Of a stretch of 64,000 nt of DNA, positions 1 to 10,892 are shown in pieces; within the stretch, counting starts at the first letter, position 1, and each line of letters begins with the position of its first letter. The translations under genes were made by a program, and so were the position numbers. The DNA is from Bordetella ansorpii. Its GTDB lineage: Bacteria; Pseudomonadota; Gammaproteobacteria; Burkholderiales; Burkholderiaceae_B. The notes beneath the pieces are model-generated. The model was not told where the DNA came from. It made no database searches and was given only the letters and a program-made list of their open reading frames with translations. Location of the stretch: assembly GCF_900078705.1 (NCBI RefSeq), contig NZ_FKIF01000007.1:124001-188000 (forward strand), read 5' to 3'.

Positions 1-1185
1 GACCGTCCACAGCATGGGAACGTCGAAGCGGATGCGCCCGCGGTACATGGTGAACAGCCAGTTGAATACCTTGGCCCCGGTCGGGATCGAGATGATCATC
101 GTGGTGATGCCGAAGAACGAGTTGACGCTCGCGCCGGACCCCATCGTGAAGAAGTGGTGCAGCCACACCAGGTACGACAGCACCGTGATGACCACCGTGG
201 CGTACACCATCGACGCATAGCCGAACAGGCGCTTGCGGCAGTAGGTGGCCACGACCTCGGAGAAGATGCCGAAGGCCGGCAGGATCAGGATGTAGACCTC
301 GGGGTGGCCCCAGATCCAGATCAGGTTGATGTACATCATGGCGTTGCCGCCGCCGTCCGCCGTGAAGAAGTTGGTGCCGACGTAGCGGTCCATGGTCAGC
401 AGCGCCAATACGGCGGTCAGCACGGGGAAGGCCGCCACGATCAGCACGTTGGTGCACAGCGACGTCCACGTGAAGATCGGCATGCGCATCATCAGCATGC
501 CGGGCGCGCGCATCTTGACGATGGTCACCAGCAGGTTGACCCCGGACAGCAATGTGCCGACCCCCGCTATCTGCAGCGCCCATATGTAGTAATCGACCCC
601 TGGGTCCGGACTGTGCAGGATGCCCGACAAGGGGGGATAGGCCAGCCAGCCGGTCTTGGCGAACTCGCCCACGAACAGCGACATCATCACCAGGGCCGCG
701 CCCGAGGCGGTCATCCAGAAGCTGAAGTTGTTCAGGAAGGGAAACGCCACGTCGCGCGCGCCGATCTGCAGCGGCACGATGTAGTTCATCAGGCCCGTGA
801 CCAATGGCATGGCCACGAAGAAGATCATGATCACGCCGTGCGCGGTGAATATCTGGTCGTAGTGATGGGGCGGCAGGAAGCCCGCGTTGTCGCCGAAGGC
901 GATGGCCTGCTGCGCCCGCATCATCAGCGCGTCGGCGAAGCCGCGCAGCAGCATCACCAGGCCCAGGATCACGTACATGATCCCGATCTTCTTGTGGTCG
1001 ATGCTGGTGAACCACTCGCGCCACAGGTAGCCCCACTTGCGGTAGTAGGTGATGCCGCCCAGCACCCCGATGCCGCCCAGCGCCACGGCGGCGAAGGTCA
1101 CCAGCAGGATGGGCTCGTGCAAGGGAATCGCTTCCCAGGTCAGGCGTCCGAACAGAAGGCTTTCAGGTGCTGAATGATCGGCCAT
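1..1185 (-). CDS. cyoB: Ubiquinol oxidase (cytochrome bo3) subunit I, partial
   Basis: Haem-copper oxidase subunit I, which oxidises ubiquinol, reduces oxygen and pumps protons in the inner membrane. The start is the ATG at 1185 ([18 protein letters not shown]); the frame stays open to the window edge, so only about 395 N-terminal residues are seen. Typical blocks are present: [29 protein letters not shown] (a haem-ligand histidine region), and [18 protein letters not shown] with the copper-ligand His and the Tyr of the active-site crosslink. It lies 61 bp after cyoA on the same strand, the usual cyoAB order; cyoCD would lie beyond the window. Confidence 0.95.
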   Translation of the reverse strand, partial: MADHSAPESLLFGRLTWEAIPLHEPILLVTFAAVALGGIGVLGGITYYRKWGYLWREWFTSIDHKKIGIMYVILGLVMLLRGFADALMMRAQQAIAFGDNAGFLPPHHYDQIFTAHGVIMIFFVAMPLVTGLMNYIVPLQIGARDVAFPFLNNFSFWMTASGAALVMMSLFVGEFAKTGWLAYPPLSGILHSPDPGVDYYIWALQIAGVGTLLSGVNLLVTIVKMRAPGMLMMRMPIFTWTSLCTNVLIVAAFPVLTAVLALLTMDRYVGTNFFTADGGGNAMMYINLIWIWGHPEVYILILPAFGIFSEVVATYCRKRLFGYASMVYATVVITVLSYLVWLHHFFTMGSGASVNSFFGITTMIISIPTGAKVFNWLFTMYRGRIRFDVPMLWTV

Positions 1186-1246
1186 TTGGCGTTCCTGCGA
1201 GAGGCATTCGTCGAGCGGGGAGTCGGGCCGGGCGGCGCCGGCGGTT

Positions 1247-2236
1247 CTACAGGGCGGCGGGCGAGCTCATCGGGTTCTGCGGCAGTTGCAACTCGGCCTG
1301 CCGGGGCGCCCGGCAGATGTTGGCGTCGTCGAACCGGGCATGGGCGGACGTGCAGTCCCCGCCGGGCTGCGCGCAGCGGTCCAGGATGGCCTGGTACAGG
1401 CTGGGGTCCACCGTGCCGAAGCGCTGCACCGGCGCGGCCGAACTGGGCTGCACCAGCACCTGGTAGGCGTCGCGGTCCAGCGCGCGCGGGTCGGCCTTGT
1501 TCTTCCGCACCCACTGGTCGAACTCGGCCTGCGGCAGCCCGTGGAACTTGAAGCGCATCTGCGAGAAGCCCGCGCCGCTGTAGTTGGCCGAGAAGCCCTG
1601 GTAGACGCCGGGCTGGTTGATGACCGCGTGCAGGCGGGTCTGCATGCCCGGCATGGCGTAGATCTGGCCGGCCAGCGCGGGGATGTAGAACGAATTCATC
1701 ACCGAGGACGAGGTCAGCTTGAACTCGATGGGGCGATCGACCGGCGCGGCCAGTTCATTGACCGTGGCGATGCCCTGCTCGGGATAGAGGAACAGCCACT
1801 TCCAGTCCAGCGCCACCACCTGCACCTCTAGCGGCTTGGTGCCCGCCGGCACCTGGCGCTGGGCGTCCAGCCGTTCGAGCGGGCGGTAGGGATCGAGCTT
1901 GTGCGTGCTGACCCAGGTCAGGGCGCTCAGCGCGATGATGATGAGCAGCGGCGCAGCCCAGATCAGCAGCTCGAGAATGGTGGAGTGATCCCAGTCCGGA
2001 GAGTAGGGGGCCTCGGTATTGCTTTCGCGATAGCGCCACGCGAACCACAGCGTGGCGACGATCACCGGCACGATGATCAGCAGCATCAGGCCGGTGGATA
2101 CCAGGATGATGTCCCGCAACTGCCAGGCCACGTCTCCGGAAGGGGACAGCAGCACGGCTTTGCTGCATCCCCCCAGAGGGGCCAAGGCGGGAAGCAACAG
2201 CAAACTTCTCAACTTTCTGGAGAACAGCATGGACAT
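1247..2236 (-). CDS. cyoA: Ubiquinol oxidase subunit II
   Basis: Subunit II of the cytochrome bo3 quinol oxidase, a membrane-anchored lipoprotein. The 329-residue product begins with a lipoprotein signal whose lipobox is LGGC (about residues 21-24). Two membrane segments follow (around 40-65 and 85-110), then a periplasmic cupredoxin-like domain with the CyoA block [22 protein letters not shown] and [23 protein letters not shown]. The Cu-A cysteine ligands of cytochrome c oxidases are absent there, which supports a quinol rather than cytochrome c donor. It is the first gene of the cyo operon and is divergent from the MFS gene at 2408. Confidence 0.95.
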   Translation of the reverse strand: MSMLFSRKLRSLLLLPALAPLGGCSKAVLLSPSGDVAWQLRDIILVSTGLMLLIIVPVIVATLWFAWRYRESNTEAPYSPDWDHSTILELLIWAAPLLIIIALSALTWVSTHKLDPYRPLERLDAQRQVPAGTKPLEVQVVALDWKWLFLYPEQGIATVNELAAPVDRPIEFKLTSSSVMNSFYIPALAGQIYAMPGMQTRLHAVINQPGVYQGFSANYSGAGFSQMRFKFHGLPQAEFDQWVRKNKADPRALDRDAYQVLVQPSSAAPVQRFGTVDPSLYQAILDRCAQPGGDCTSAHARFDDANICRAPRQAELQLPQNPMSSPAAL

Positions 2237-2407
2237 GCAGCCCCTCCGCGGTTGGTGCCCCGATTAGGATAGTTTCAACCGTACTCTGGAGCATGTGAAA
2301 AATCTAGAGCAAAATGCAGGCTGGTTCGGTTGCAGGGCGTACTGGCATCGTGCCGGCGCGCATCAGGGCAGGCAGTATTCCACGTCAAACACGGAGCGCG
2401 CCAACGT

Positions 2408-3712
2408 ATGTCCACCACCGCGACGCAGTCCCCCGCAAACACGCAGGCCCACGGTCACTCCGCTGTCGCTCCGGGCGAGATCGCGGTCGGCGTGGTGATC
2501 GGACGAACATCCGAATACTTCGATTTTTTCGTCTTCGGCATCGCCTGTGTTGCGGTTTTCCCACAGGTCTTCTTCCCCTTCGAGTCGCCGCTGTACGGCA
2601 TCCTGTGGTCGTTCGTGATCTTCTCGTTCGCGTTCGTGTGCAGACCGTTCGGCACCGCCATCTTCATGGCCGTGCAGCACCGGTGGGGCAGAAGCGTCAA
2701 GCTCACGCTGGCGCTGTTCATGCTGGGCACCGCCACGGCGGGCATGGCCTTCCTGCCCAGCTACGAAACGCTGGGTCCGGCGGCGATCATGCTGCTGGCG
2801 CTTTTCCGCTGCCTGCAAGGCATCGCGCTGGGCGGCTCTTGGGATGGCCTGCCGTCTCTGCTGGCGCTGAACGCGCCGGCCCATCGGCGTGGCTGGTACG
2901 CCATGCTTGGCCAGTTGGGCGCGCCCATCGGCTTCATGATCGCGGGCGGCATCTTCCTGTACCTGCTGAGCACGCTCAGCCAGTCCGACCTGGTGGAGTG
3001 GGGCTGGCGCTATCCGTTCTTCGTGGCCTTCGCCATCAACGTGGTGGCCCTGTTCGCGCGGCTGCGGCTGGTGGTCACCGAGGAATACACGCGGCTGCTC
3101 GAAGAGCGTGAACTGGCCCCGATCAAGGTGTCCCGCGTCATCGACGAACAGGCCTATAACGTCTTCATCGGCGCGTTCGCGGCGCTGGCCAGCTATGCGC
3201 TGTTCCACCTTGTGACGGTGTTCCCGCTGTCATGGATCAGCCTGAACGGCGAACGGAACCTGGCCAGCGTGCTGTCGGTGCAGATCCTGGGCGCCGCGCT
3301 CAGCATGCTGGGCACCGTGGGCTCGGGCTGGCTGGCCGACCGCTTCGGCCGCCGCAACACGCTGGGCGCGCTGGCGCTCTTGATCGGCCTGTTCGCCCTC
3401 ACGGTGCCCTGGCTGCTGGAAGGGGGAGCGGTGGGCGAGAACCTCTTCATCCTGGCAGGCTTCGTGTTGTTGGGGCTGTCATATGGGCAGGCCTCGGGCA
3501 CGGTCACGTCCAACTTCTCGCTGCACTTCCGCTACACCGGCGCGGCGCTGACCGCGGACATGGCCTGGCTGTTCGGCGCGGCTTTCGCGCCCCTGGTGGC
3601 GCTGGGACTGTCGACCAAATTCGGCCTGGCCGCGACCAGCGTCTACCTGATCTCGGGAGCGGTGTGCACCCTGGTGGCATTGAAGATCAACCGGGTGCTG
3701 GAAACCAACTGA
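2408..3712 (+). CDS. MFS transporter, metabolite:H+ symporter type
   Basis: Twelve-helix major facilitator protein of 434 residues, most like the metabolite:H+ symporter group that takes up organic acids or betaines. It shows the loop motif GWLADRFGRRNTLG after helix 6-7 and an EYFDFFVFGIACVAVFPQVFFP first helix typical of that group. The ATG at 2408 (MSTTATQSPA) was chosen because it leaves a short hydrophilic N-terminus before helix 1; an in-frame upstream start at 2330 would add 26 unlikely residues. It is transcribed divergently from cyoA. Its C-terminus converges on the XRE-cupin gene, so its substrate cannot be inferred securely from context. Confidence 0.85.
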   Translation: MSTTATQSPANTQAHGHSAVAPGEIAVGVVIGRTSEYFDFFVFGIACVAVFPQVFFPFESPLYGILWSFVIFSFAFVCRPFGTAIFMAVQHRWGRSVKLTLALFMLGTATAGMAFLPSYETLGPAAIMLLALFRCLQGIALGGSWDGLPSLLALNAPAHRRGWYAMLGQLGAPIGFMIAGGIFLYLLSTLSQSDLVEWGWRYPFFVAFAINVVALFARLRLVVTEEYTRLLEERELAPIKVSRVIDEQAYNVFIGAFAALASYALFHLVTVFPLSWISLNGERNLASVLSVQILGAALSMLGTVGSGWLADRFGRRNTLGALALLIGLFALTVPWLLEGGAVGENLFILAGFVLLGLSYGQASGTVTSNFSLHFRYTGAALTADMAWLFGAAFAPLVALGLSTKFGLAATSVYLISGAVCTLVALKINRVLETN

Positions 3713-3854
3713 GGCAGAACCTGTTTATGCGGGTAACAAGCGGGCACGCAATGGCGGCGCGCACCCGCGGGCCTGTCAGTACGGCAGCCCCCCCTGTCAT
3801 TCAGGGGAGTCGCCATGGCCAGCATCGTGCGGGGTGGGGACATCCGGCCGGTCA

Positions 3855-4514
3855 CTAGCCGTCCTTGCGCTTCCATCGCGCCCCACCGCGCGGCGGCGCC
3901 GCAGGGAAGGTGTCCAGGTCGGTGCATACGGCCAGCACGTGGGCCGGCCTGGCGCTCATGGACAGGTAGACGTGGCCGATGCCGCTGGAAAAATAGGCGG
4001 ATTCGAAGCGCGACAGCACGACGCTCTCGCCGTTCTCGAACTGGATGCGGACCTTGCCGCTGAGCACGATCACGAATTCCTGCCCCGGGTGCCGCACGTA
4101 CTCCTCGAACTCGTCGACGCTGCGCGACTCGATGATGCCCAGCATGGGCGTCATCTTCTTGTCGGGGTAGTCACCCAGCAGCAGCCTGTAGTGGTAATTG
4201 TCGGTGACGTAGTCCAGCGAGTCGTCCAGCCGGCCCTTCACATACGTGGGGGTCGCCGCGGGCGGCTCGCCATCGCCGCGGCGGAACAGCCGGGTCATGT
4301 CGATGTCCAGCGCCCGGGCAAGCGAGGCGAATTTCTCGTAGCTCAGCGCGATCTGGCCCAGTTCGGCCTTCGACAGCGTCGAGACGGCGATGCCGGAGGC
4401 CGCGGACAGGGTCTGCAAGGTCATCTTGCGCGCCTTGCGCTCGGCGCGCAGGCGCCGTCCCATGGCCTCTTTGCCCAGAATGTCGGGTGCCGCGGAAGAC
4501 GAGGAAGAAGCCAT
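3855..4514 (-). CDS. XRE-family regulator with C-terminal cupin domain
   Basis: 219-residue transcription regulator. Residues about 20-75 form a lambda-repressor-type helix-turn-helix (MGRRLRAERKARKMTLQTLS then SGIAVSTLSKAELGQ), and residues about 125-200 form a small cupin fold (GQEFVIVLSGKVRIQFENGE) that should bind an effector. This is the PuuR-like architecture common beside amino acid and polyamine catabolic genes. The ATG at 4514 (MASSSSS) is preferred to an upstream start at 4568. It is the last gene of the minus-strand D-amino acid locus, 66 bp after the N-carbamoylase gene, with a palindrome in that gap that suggests its own promoter and autoregulation (inference). Confidence 0.85.
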   Translation of the reverse strand: MASSSSSAAPDILGKEAMGRRLRAERKARKMTLQTLSAASGIAVSTLSKAELGQIALSYEKFASLARALDIDMTRLFRRGDGEPPAATPTYVKGRLDDSLDYVTDNYHYRLLLGDYPDKKMTPMLGIIESRSVDEFEEYVRHPGQEFVIVLSGKVRIQFENGESVVLSRFESAYFSSGIGHVYLSMSARPAHVLAVCTDLDTFPAAPPRGGARWKRKDG

Positions 4515-4546
4515 GGCAACTCGAAAAGACAGTGGACGTGCTTGAA

Positions 4547-4570
4547 AGGTGGCGATTGTAATCTCCACCT
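4547..4570. promoter_or_regulatory. Candidate operator: 24-bp palindrome in front of the XRE-cupin gene
   Basis: Arms AGGTGGCGATT and AATCTCCACCT are separated by GT; they match as inverted repeats at 10 of 11 positions. The site lies 33-56 bp upstream of the regulator's ATG, in a gap otherwise too short for a gene. An autoregulatory operator is the simplest reading; it is not demonstrated. Confidence 0.5.
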
Positions 4571-4580
4571 CTCTGAGCGC

Positions 4581-5522
4581 TCAGCCTGCCGACAGCGGCG
4601 CGCCCGCGCCAGTGCGCGACACGATCAGCCCGTAATGCTCGGGCCGGCGGTGCGCCGCGAAGTTGAAGATGTTGGCGCGGTAGTGATCGCAGACGGACAG
4701 ATCGCAGACGAAGTTGATGACTTCGTCGTCCTCCGAGAACGTACGCACCATCACTTCCCCGGTCGGCGCCACGATGGCCGAGCCGCCGATCATGGGGCTG
4801 TCTTCCTCGATGCCGGCCTTGGCCGCCGCCGCCACCCAGCAGGCGTTCTGGTACGCGGCCGCCTGCAACGACAGCAGATGATGGTGCATGCGCAGATGGA
4901 TGGGCTCGTTCCATTGCACGTAGCCCGACGGCGTGTTGTAGCCCAGCATCACCACGTCCACCCCTTGCAAGCCCATGACGCGGAACGTCTCGGGCCAGCG
5001 GCGGTCGTTGCAGATGCACATGCCGATGGCCGCGTCCTCGGTTTTCCACACCGGAAAGCCCAGGTCGCCGACCGCGAAGTACTTCTTCTCCAAATGCTGA
5101 AGCGCGGCGCCGCTGCGGCTTTGCGCATCTCCCGGGATGTGGATCTTGCGGTACTTGCCCAGGATGCGTCCGTCAGGCCCCACCAGGATGCTGGTGTTGT
5201 ACTGCGTGTCGCCGTCCAGTTCGGCATAGCCCAGCGAGAAACCGATGCCGCGCTGGCGGGCGGCGTCGAACAGCGGCTGCGTTTCGGGGCCGGGCATCTC
5301 GGTCTCGAAGAAGCCGCGGATCTCCGCCGGGTCTTCGAGGTCCCAGCGGGGGAAGAAAGTGGTCAGCGCCAGCTCCGGAAAGGTCAGCCAGCGCGCGCCG
5401 CGGGCAGCGGCGTCTTCCAGCATGGCCAGCAGGCGCCGCACGGCCTGGGCGCGGCTGTCGGCGCGTTGCACGGGGCCCAACTGGGCGACGGCCAGGTGAA
5501 GTTTGCGCGTGGAACGGCTCAT
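4581..5522 (-). CDS. N-carbamoyl-D-amino-acid hydrolase (nitrilase superfamily)
   Basis: Cytosolic amidase that releases CO2 and ammonia from N-carbamoyl-D-amino acids to give free D-amino acids. The 313-residue length is close to the known D-carbamoylases (about 304). The nitrilase triad is visible: Glu50 in FPELALTTFFPRW, Lys126 in GKYRKIHIPG and Cys171 in CICNDRRWPE. Further blocks match D-carbamoylase rather than generic nitrilases (EMPGPE, QHLEKKYFAVGDLGFPV, HIFNF-like NIFNFAAHRRPEHYGLI). The start ATG overlaps the stop of the D-aminoacylase gene by 4 bp, implying translational coupling. No hydantoinase gene is present in the window. Confidence 0.9.
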   Translation of the reverse strand: MSRSTRKLHLAVAQLGPVQRADSRAQAVRRLLAMLEDAAARGARWLTFPELALTTFFPRWDLEDPAEIRGFFETEMPGPETQPLFDAARQRGIGFSLGYAELDGDTQYNTSILVGPDGRILGKYRKIHIPGDAQSRSGAALQHLEKKYFAVGDLGFPVWKTEDAAIGMCICNDRRWPETFRVMGLQGVDVVMLGYNTPSGYVQWNEPIHLRMHHHLLSLQAAAYQNACWVAAAAKAGIEEDSPMIGGSAIVAPTGEVMVRTFSEDDEVINFVCDLSVCDHYRANIFNFAAHRRPEHYGLIVSRTGAGAPLSAG

Positions 5523-6973
5523 GCCGCGCGCCTTTCCAGCACGCGGCCGGGGCGGGCGCCGCTGTGCGCCTGGTCGATCCAGACGGGCGTGCCGTTGACG
5601 AACACCGCCTCGATGCCTTGCGCGCGCTCGGTGGGCTTCTCGAAGGTGGCGGCATCCACGATGGCCTGTGCGTCGAACACCACCAGGTCCGCATAGGCGC
5701 CCGGCTCGATGCGGCCCCGGTCGGCCAGGCCGAACTTGGCCGCCGTCAGGCCGGTCATCTTCCATACGGCGGTTTCCAGCGAGAACAGCCCGACGTCGCG
5801 CGCGTAATGGCCCAGCACGCGCGGGAAGGTGCCCCACAGGCGCGGATGCGGCCGCTCGTCATGTGGCAGGCCGTCCGACCCGATCATCGTCGAGTCGAAG
5901 GCCAGGATGCGCTGCACGTCCGCCTCGTCCATCATGAAATAGATGGCGCCGGCCGGTTGCAGCTCGTCGACCACGTCGTACTTCGCCTTGCCGCGTTCGG
6001 CGGCAATGTCGTCCAGGTCGCGCCCGGCCAGTTCCGGAAACGGCTTGCACCAGGTCAACACGGTCTTGCCGGCCAGCATCGTGCGGTCCTTCTTCAGCAT
6101 GCTCGATCCGGCGATGTACGGATAGGCGTCGATGGCGATGGGCTGGCGCGCCATCGCATCCTCGATGATGGCCAGCGTCTCGCCCGAGCGGCCGAAGTTG
6201 TTCCGCCCCATGACCTTGTGGTGCGAGATGACCACCGGCACGTTCAGCTCGCGGCCGATGCGGAAGGTCTCCTGCAGCGCATCGACGATGTGGTCGCCTT
6301 CGTCGCGCATGTGCGTGGCATAGATGCCGTGGTGCGCGGTCAGCGGGCGGCATACCTCGATCAGCTCCTCGGTCGTGGCGTTGGCCGCGGGTGGATAGAA
6401 CGTGCCGGTCGAGATGCCGATGGCGCCGGCCGCCATGGCCTGCTCGGCCAGCTCGCGCATCGCGTCGATCTCGTCGGCCGTGGCCGCCCGGTCCAGGGCC
6501 GGCATCACCGCCGCGCGCAGTGTCGAATGGCCCACCATGCAGGCCGCGTTCACCGCGGGCGGAGCCTGGCGCAGCGCATCCAGGTAGTGTCCGAAATCGG
6601 TGAAATGGTACGAGCCGCCTTCGTCCAGCAGATCCAGCGGCGGTGGTGGCGAGGCGTGCGCCAGCGGCGCCAGGCTGATGCCGCAGTTGCCCGTAATGAC
6701 CGTGGTGACGCCTTGCGAGACCTTGGCGGTCATGTCCGGGCGCGCCAGCAGGTAGTTGTCGTCGTGCGTGTGCGAGTCGATGAAGCCCGGGGCCACGATC
6801 TTGCCGCTGACGTCGATGCGGCGGTGCGCCTGGGCGCCCGACAGGTCGCCGATGGCGGCCACGCGGTCGCCGCGCACGCCCACGTCGGCCTGGCGGCGCG
6901 GCGCCTGCGTGCCGTCGATCAGCGTGCCGCCGGTCAGGATGTAGTCAAAGGGAGTCGAGGGTGTCTCTGGCAT
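5519..6973 (-). CDS. N-acyl-D-amino-acid deacylase (D-aminoacylase, amidohydrolase family)
   Basis: Zinc amidohydrolase that cleaves N-acyl-D-amino acids to the D-amino acid and a carboxylate. The 484-residue product has the metal-binding DSHTHDD (residues 66-72), the D-aminoacylase cysteine in TGNCGIS (Cys97), further metal-site regions THMRDEGDH and ISHHKVMG, and a C-terminal return to the small beta domain (GAYADLVVFD...VFVNGTPVW). It sits between the ABC importer genes (60 bp downstream of dppF) and the N-carbamoylase gene, with which it overlaps 4 bp. Two different enzymes that release D-amino acids from blocked forms therefore sit side by side. Confidence 0.9.
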   Translation of the reverse strand: MPETPSTPFDYILTGGTLIDGTQAPRRQADVGVRGDRVAAIGDLSGAQAHRRIDVSGKIVAPGFIDSHTHDDNYLLARPDMTAKVSQGVTTVITGNCGISLAPLAHASPPPPLDLLDEGGSYHFTDFGHYLDALRQAPPAVNAACMVGHSTLRAAVMPALDRAATADEIDAMRELAEQAMAAGAIGISTGTFYPPAANATTEELIEVCRPLTAHHGIYATHMRDEGDHIVDALQETFRIGRELNVPVVISHHKVMGRNNFGRSGETLAIIEDAMARQPIAIDAYPYIAGSSMLKKDRTMLAGKTVLTWCKPFPELAGRDLDDIAAERGKAKYDVVDELQPAGAIYFMMDEADVQRILAFDSTMIGSDGLPHDERPHPRLWGTFPRVLGHYARDVGLFSLETAVWKMTGLTAAKFGLADRGRIEPGAYADLVVFDAQAIVDAATFEKPTERAQGIEAVFVNGTPVWIDQAHSGARPGRVLERRAA

Positions 6974-7033
6974 GCCGGTTTCCTTGTCGGGTCTTGGGCG
7001 CCGGGACGGACCCGCGGCGCGGCGTGGTCGAAA

Positions 7034-8012
7034 TCAAGCGTGGGCAAAGTGGCAGGCCACCGTATGGCCGTCGGCCAGCGGGCGGGTCTGTGGAATCTCG
7101 TCGGCGCAGCGCGGCTGCGCCATGGGACAACGGGTGCGAAAGGCGCAGCCAGAGGGCGGCGACAGCGGGCTGGGAATCTCGCCCTTGAGCAGCCGTACCG
7201 GGGTTCCCCGCTCGCCGCTGCGCGCGGACGGCACCGCCGCCAGCAACGCGCGGGTATACGGATGCGCGGGCGCCTTGAACAGTTGCCGCGCGCTCGCCTG
7301 CTCGACGATGCGGCCCAGGTACATCACCGCCACCTGATGGCTGACGTGGCGCACCACGCTCAGATCGTGCGAGATGAACACATAGGTCAGGCCCAGGTCG
7401 CGCTGCAGGTCCATCAGCAGATTGACCACCTGCGCCTGCACCGACACGTCCAGCGCGGACACGGGCTCGTCACAGACGATCAGCGACGGATTCAACGCCA
7501 GCGCGCGGGCGATCACGATGCGCTGGCGCTGGCCGCCCGAGAATTCATGCGGATACTTGGAGGACGAGTCGGGCCGCAGGCTGACGCGCTCCAGCAGTTC
7601 GGCCACGCGGCGGTCGATGTCGGCGCGCGAATGGCCGAAGTTGCGCAGCGGCTCGCCGATGATCTGGCGCACCCGCATGCGCGGATTCATCGACGAATAC
7701 GGGTCCTGGAACACGAATTGCATGCGCTGGCGCGACTGGCGCAGCGTACGGGCATCCATGGCGGCCAGGTCCTGGCCGTCGAGCATGATGCGGCCGGCGG
7801 TCGGCTCGGTCAGGCGCACCAGGCACTTGCCCGTGGTGGACTTGCCGCAGCCCGATTCCCCGACCAGGCTCAGGGTTTCAGCGCGCGGCACCCGCAGCGA
7901 GATGCCGTCCACGGCGCGCAGCACCTGCGCGCCGTGACGTCCGGCAACCTTGTAGTGCTTCTTCAGATCCTGCACGTCCAGCAGGGCGGAGGAGGATTCC
8001 ATGATGGCGGTC

Positions 8013-8020
<8 letters not shown>
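7034..8020 (-). CDS. Oligopeptide/dipeptide ABC importer ATP-binding protein (DppF type)
   Basis: ATPase subunit of a peptide importer. It carries the Walker A GESGCGKSTTGK, the signature SGGQRQR, Walker B SLIVCDEPVSALD and the C-terminal oligopeptide-transporter cysteine-rich region (GCAFRTRCPMAQPRC) that in this family binds an iron-sulfur cluster. The length of 328 residues is normal. The first ATG at 8020 overlaps the end of the preceding ATPase gene by 8 bp; MESSSALL at 8002 is an alternative start. It pairs with the neighbouring DppD-type ATPase to form the hetero-dimeric motor. Confidence 0.9.
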
Positions 8021-9026
<1,006 letters not shown>

Positions 9027-9035
9027 GGCGCGCTC

Positions 9036-9932
9036 CTACAGTTTGCGGGCCAGGCGCGGGTCCAGCATGTCGCGCAGCCCGTCGCCCACCAGGTTGATGG
9101 CCAGCACCGTCAGGCCCAGCAGCAGGCCCGGGTACAGGATGATGTGAAAGGCGATGGCGACGAAGTTGCGCCCTTCTGCCATGATGTTTCCCCAACTGGG
9201 GATCTGCGGCGGGATGCCCACGCCCAGGAAGCTCAGCACCGCCTCGCTCAGGATGGCCGAGGCCGCCACGAACGTCGCCTGGACCATCAGCGGCGCGAAC
9301 AGGTTGGGCAGGATGTGCCGGGTCAGGATGCCGAAGGTGCGCGTGCCCACGCAGCGCGCCGCTTCCACGTAGGGCTGTTCGCGCAGCGTCATCACCAGCG
9401 CCCGCACCAGCCGCACCACGCGCGGCACCTCGGGCACCACGATGGCCAGGATCACCGTGCCCAGGCCACCCTTCAGGATGGACATCAGGGCAATGGCCAG
9501 CAAGACGCCGGGAATCGCCATCAGGCCATCCATGACGCGCATGATGGGCGCGTCCAGCCGCCGGAAATAGCCGGCCAGCAGGCCCAGCGTCGTGCCGATC
9601 ACCGTCGCCACCAGCGCCACCGACAGGCCCACCGTCAAGGACACGCGGGTGCCCCAGATGGCGCGGGCATATACGTCGCGGCCCAGCGCGTCGGTGCCGA
9701 ACCAGTACTCGGCCGACGGCGGCTTCATGCGCATCAACGGGTCGATCTGCAAGGGGTCGGCGCTGGCCAGCCAGGGCGCCAGCAACGCCGCCAGGGCCAG
9801 CAGCACCAGGATCAGCACGCCCAGGTGCAGCGTGGGATGGCGGCGCAAGGCGCGGCGCACGCGCACGTGCATCGGCCGGGCCGGGTGGGCGGCGGGCGTG
9901 GCCGCCTGCGCGGGCAGGGAGGTCGTCGTCAT
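9036..9932 (-). CDS. Peptide ABC importer permease (DppC type)
   Basis: Inner-membrane permease of 298 residues. The start ATG at 9932 (MTTTSLPAQA) overlaps the dppB stop by 4 bp. A cytoplasmic N-terminal segment leads into a first helix (LHLGVLILVLLALAALLAPW), then the DppC block YWFGTDALGRDVYARAIWGTR, several further membrane helices and the EAA-loop sequence EAARCVGTRTFGILTRHILPN that docks on the ATPases. It is the partner of the DppB-type permease upstream. Confidence 0.92.
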   Translation of the reverse strand: MTTTSLPAQAATPAAHPARPMHVRVRRALRRHPTLHLGVLILVLLALAALLAPWLASADPLQIDPLMRMKPPSAEYWFGTDALGRDVYARAIWGTRVSLTVGLSVALVATVIGTTLGLLAGYFRRLDAPIMRVMDGLMAIPGVLLAIALMSILKGGLGTVILAIVVPEVPRVVRLVRALVMTLREQPYVEAARCVGTRTFGILTRHILPNLFAPLMVQATFVAASAILSEAVLSFLGVGIPPQIPSWGNIMAEGRNFVAIAFHIILYPGLLLGLTVLAINLVGDGLRDMLDPRLARKL

Positions 9933-10873
9933 GTCTGCAGGCTCCGCAGGCGGGGGTCGAACAGGCGATAGCTCAGGTCCACCAGCAGGTTGACCAGCAC
10001 GTAGATGGCCGAGGCCACCAGCAACACGCCTTGCACGACGGGATAGTCGTGGCGCAGCACGGCGTCCACGGTCAGGCGGCCCAGGCCGGGAATGGCGAAC
10101 ACGGTTTCCGTGACCACCACGCCGCCGATCAGCAGGGCCACCCCGACGCCGATGGTCGTCACGATGGGATTGGCGGCGTTCTTCAGGGCATGCCAGACGA
10201 TGGGCAACGTGGGCAGGCCCTTGGCCCGCGCCGTGCGGATGTAGTCCTCGTTCAGCGCTTCCAGCATGGTGGCCCGCGTCATGCGCGCCAAGAGCGCCAT
10301 GTACACCAGGCCCAGCGACACACAGGGCAGGATCAGGTGCCGCAGGTACAGCCCCACGCCCTCGGCCAGCGGCCGGTAGCCCTGCACGGGCAGCCAGCGC
10401 AGCTTGATGGAAAAGCCGTAGACCAGCGCATAGCCGATCAGGAACACCGGCACGGAGAACGCACAGACCGACAGCAGCATCGCGGCGCGGTCCGGCCAGC
10501 GGCCGGCATTCCACGCCGCCACCACGCCCAACGGAATGGCAGTGACCACGGCCAGCAGCATGGTGAACACCGCGATGGACACGGTGGGTCCCATGCGCTG
10601 GCCGATCAGTTGGGAGACGGGCATCTGGGTCGAGATCGACGTGCCCAGGTTGCCGGTGGCCAGGTTGCCGATCCAGACGCCGAACTGTTCCAGCAGCGGC
10701 TTGTCCAGGCCCAGGTTCTGCCGGATCCGGGCCACGTCCTCGACCGTGGCGTTGTCGCCCGCGATGACCGCGGCCGGATCGCCCGGCGCGATGTGTATGA
10801 GCATGAACACCACCACCGCCACCACGGCCATGACCGGGATGACGGCCGCGATGCGGCGCAGTATGTCTTTCAT
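9929..10873 (-). CDS. Peptide ABC importer permease (DppB type)
   Basis: Inner-membrane permease of 314 residues with a first helix near residues 10-30 (VIPVMAVVAVVVFMLIHIAPGD), the DppB motif LGLDKPLLEQFGVWIGN and the EAA loop YIRTARAKGLPTLPIVWHALKNA. It begins 19 bp after the solute-binding protein gene and ends overlapping dppC by 4 bp. Confidence 0.92.
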   Translation of the reverse strand: MKDILRRIAAVIPVMAVVAVVVFMLIHIAPGDPAAVIAGDNATVEDVARIRQNLGLDKPLLEQFGVWIGNLATGNLGTSISTQMPVSQLIGQRMGPTVSIAVFTMLLAVVTAIPLGVVAAWNAGRWPDRAAMLLSVCAFSVPVFLIGYALVYGFSIKLRWLPVQGYRPLAEGVGLYLRHLILPCVSLGLVYMALLARMTRATMLEALNEDYIRTARAKGLPTLPIVWHALKNAANPIVTTIGVGVALLIGGVVVTETVFAIPGLGRLTVDAVLRHDYPVVQGVLLVASAIYVLVNLLVDLSYRLFDPRLRSLQT

Positions 10874-10892
10874 GCGTGTCTCCGCGGCCGGG

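Noticed and set aside
3791-3807. Hairpin CCCCTG/CAGGGG between the MFS and XRE-cupin genes read as a terminator.
   Set aside because: Six-base stem without a T-tract on either strand; too weak to call.
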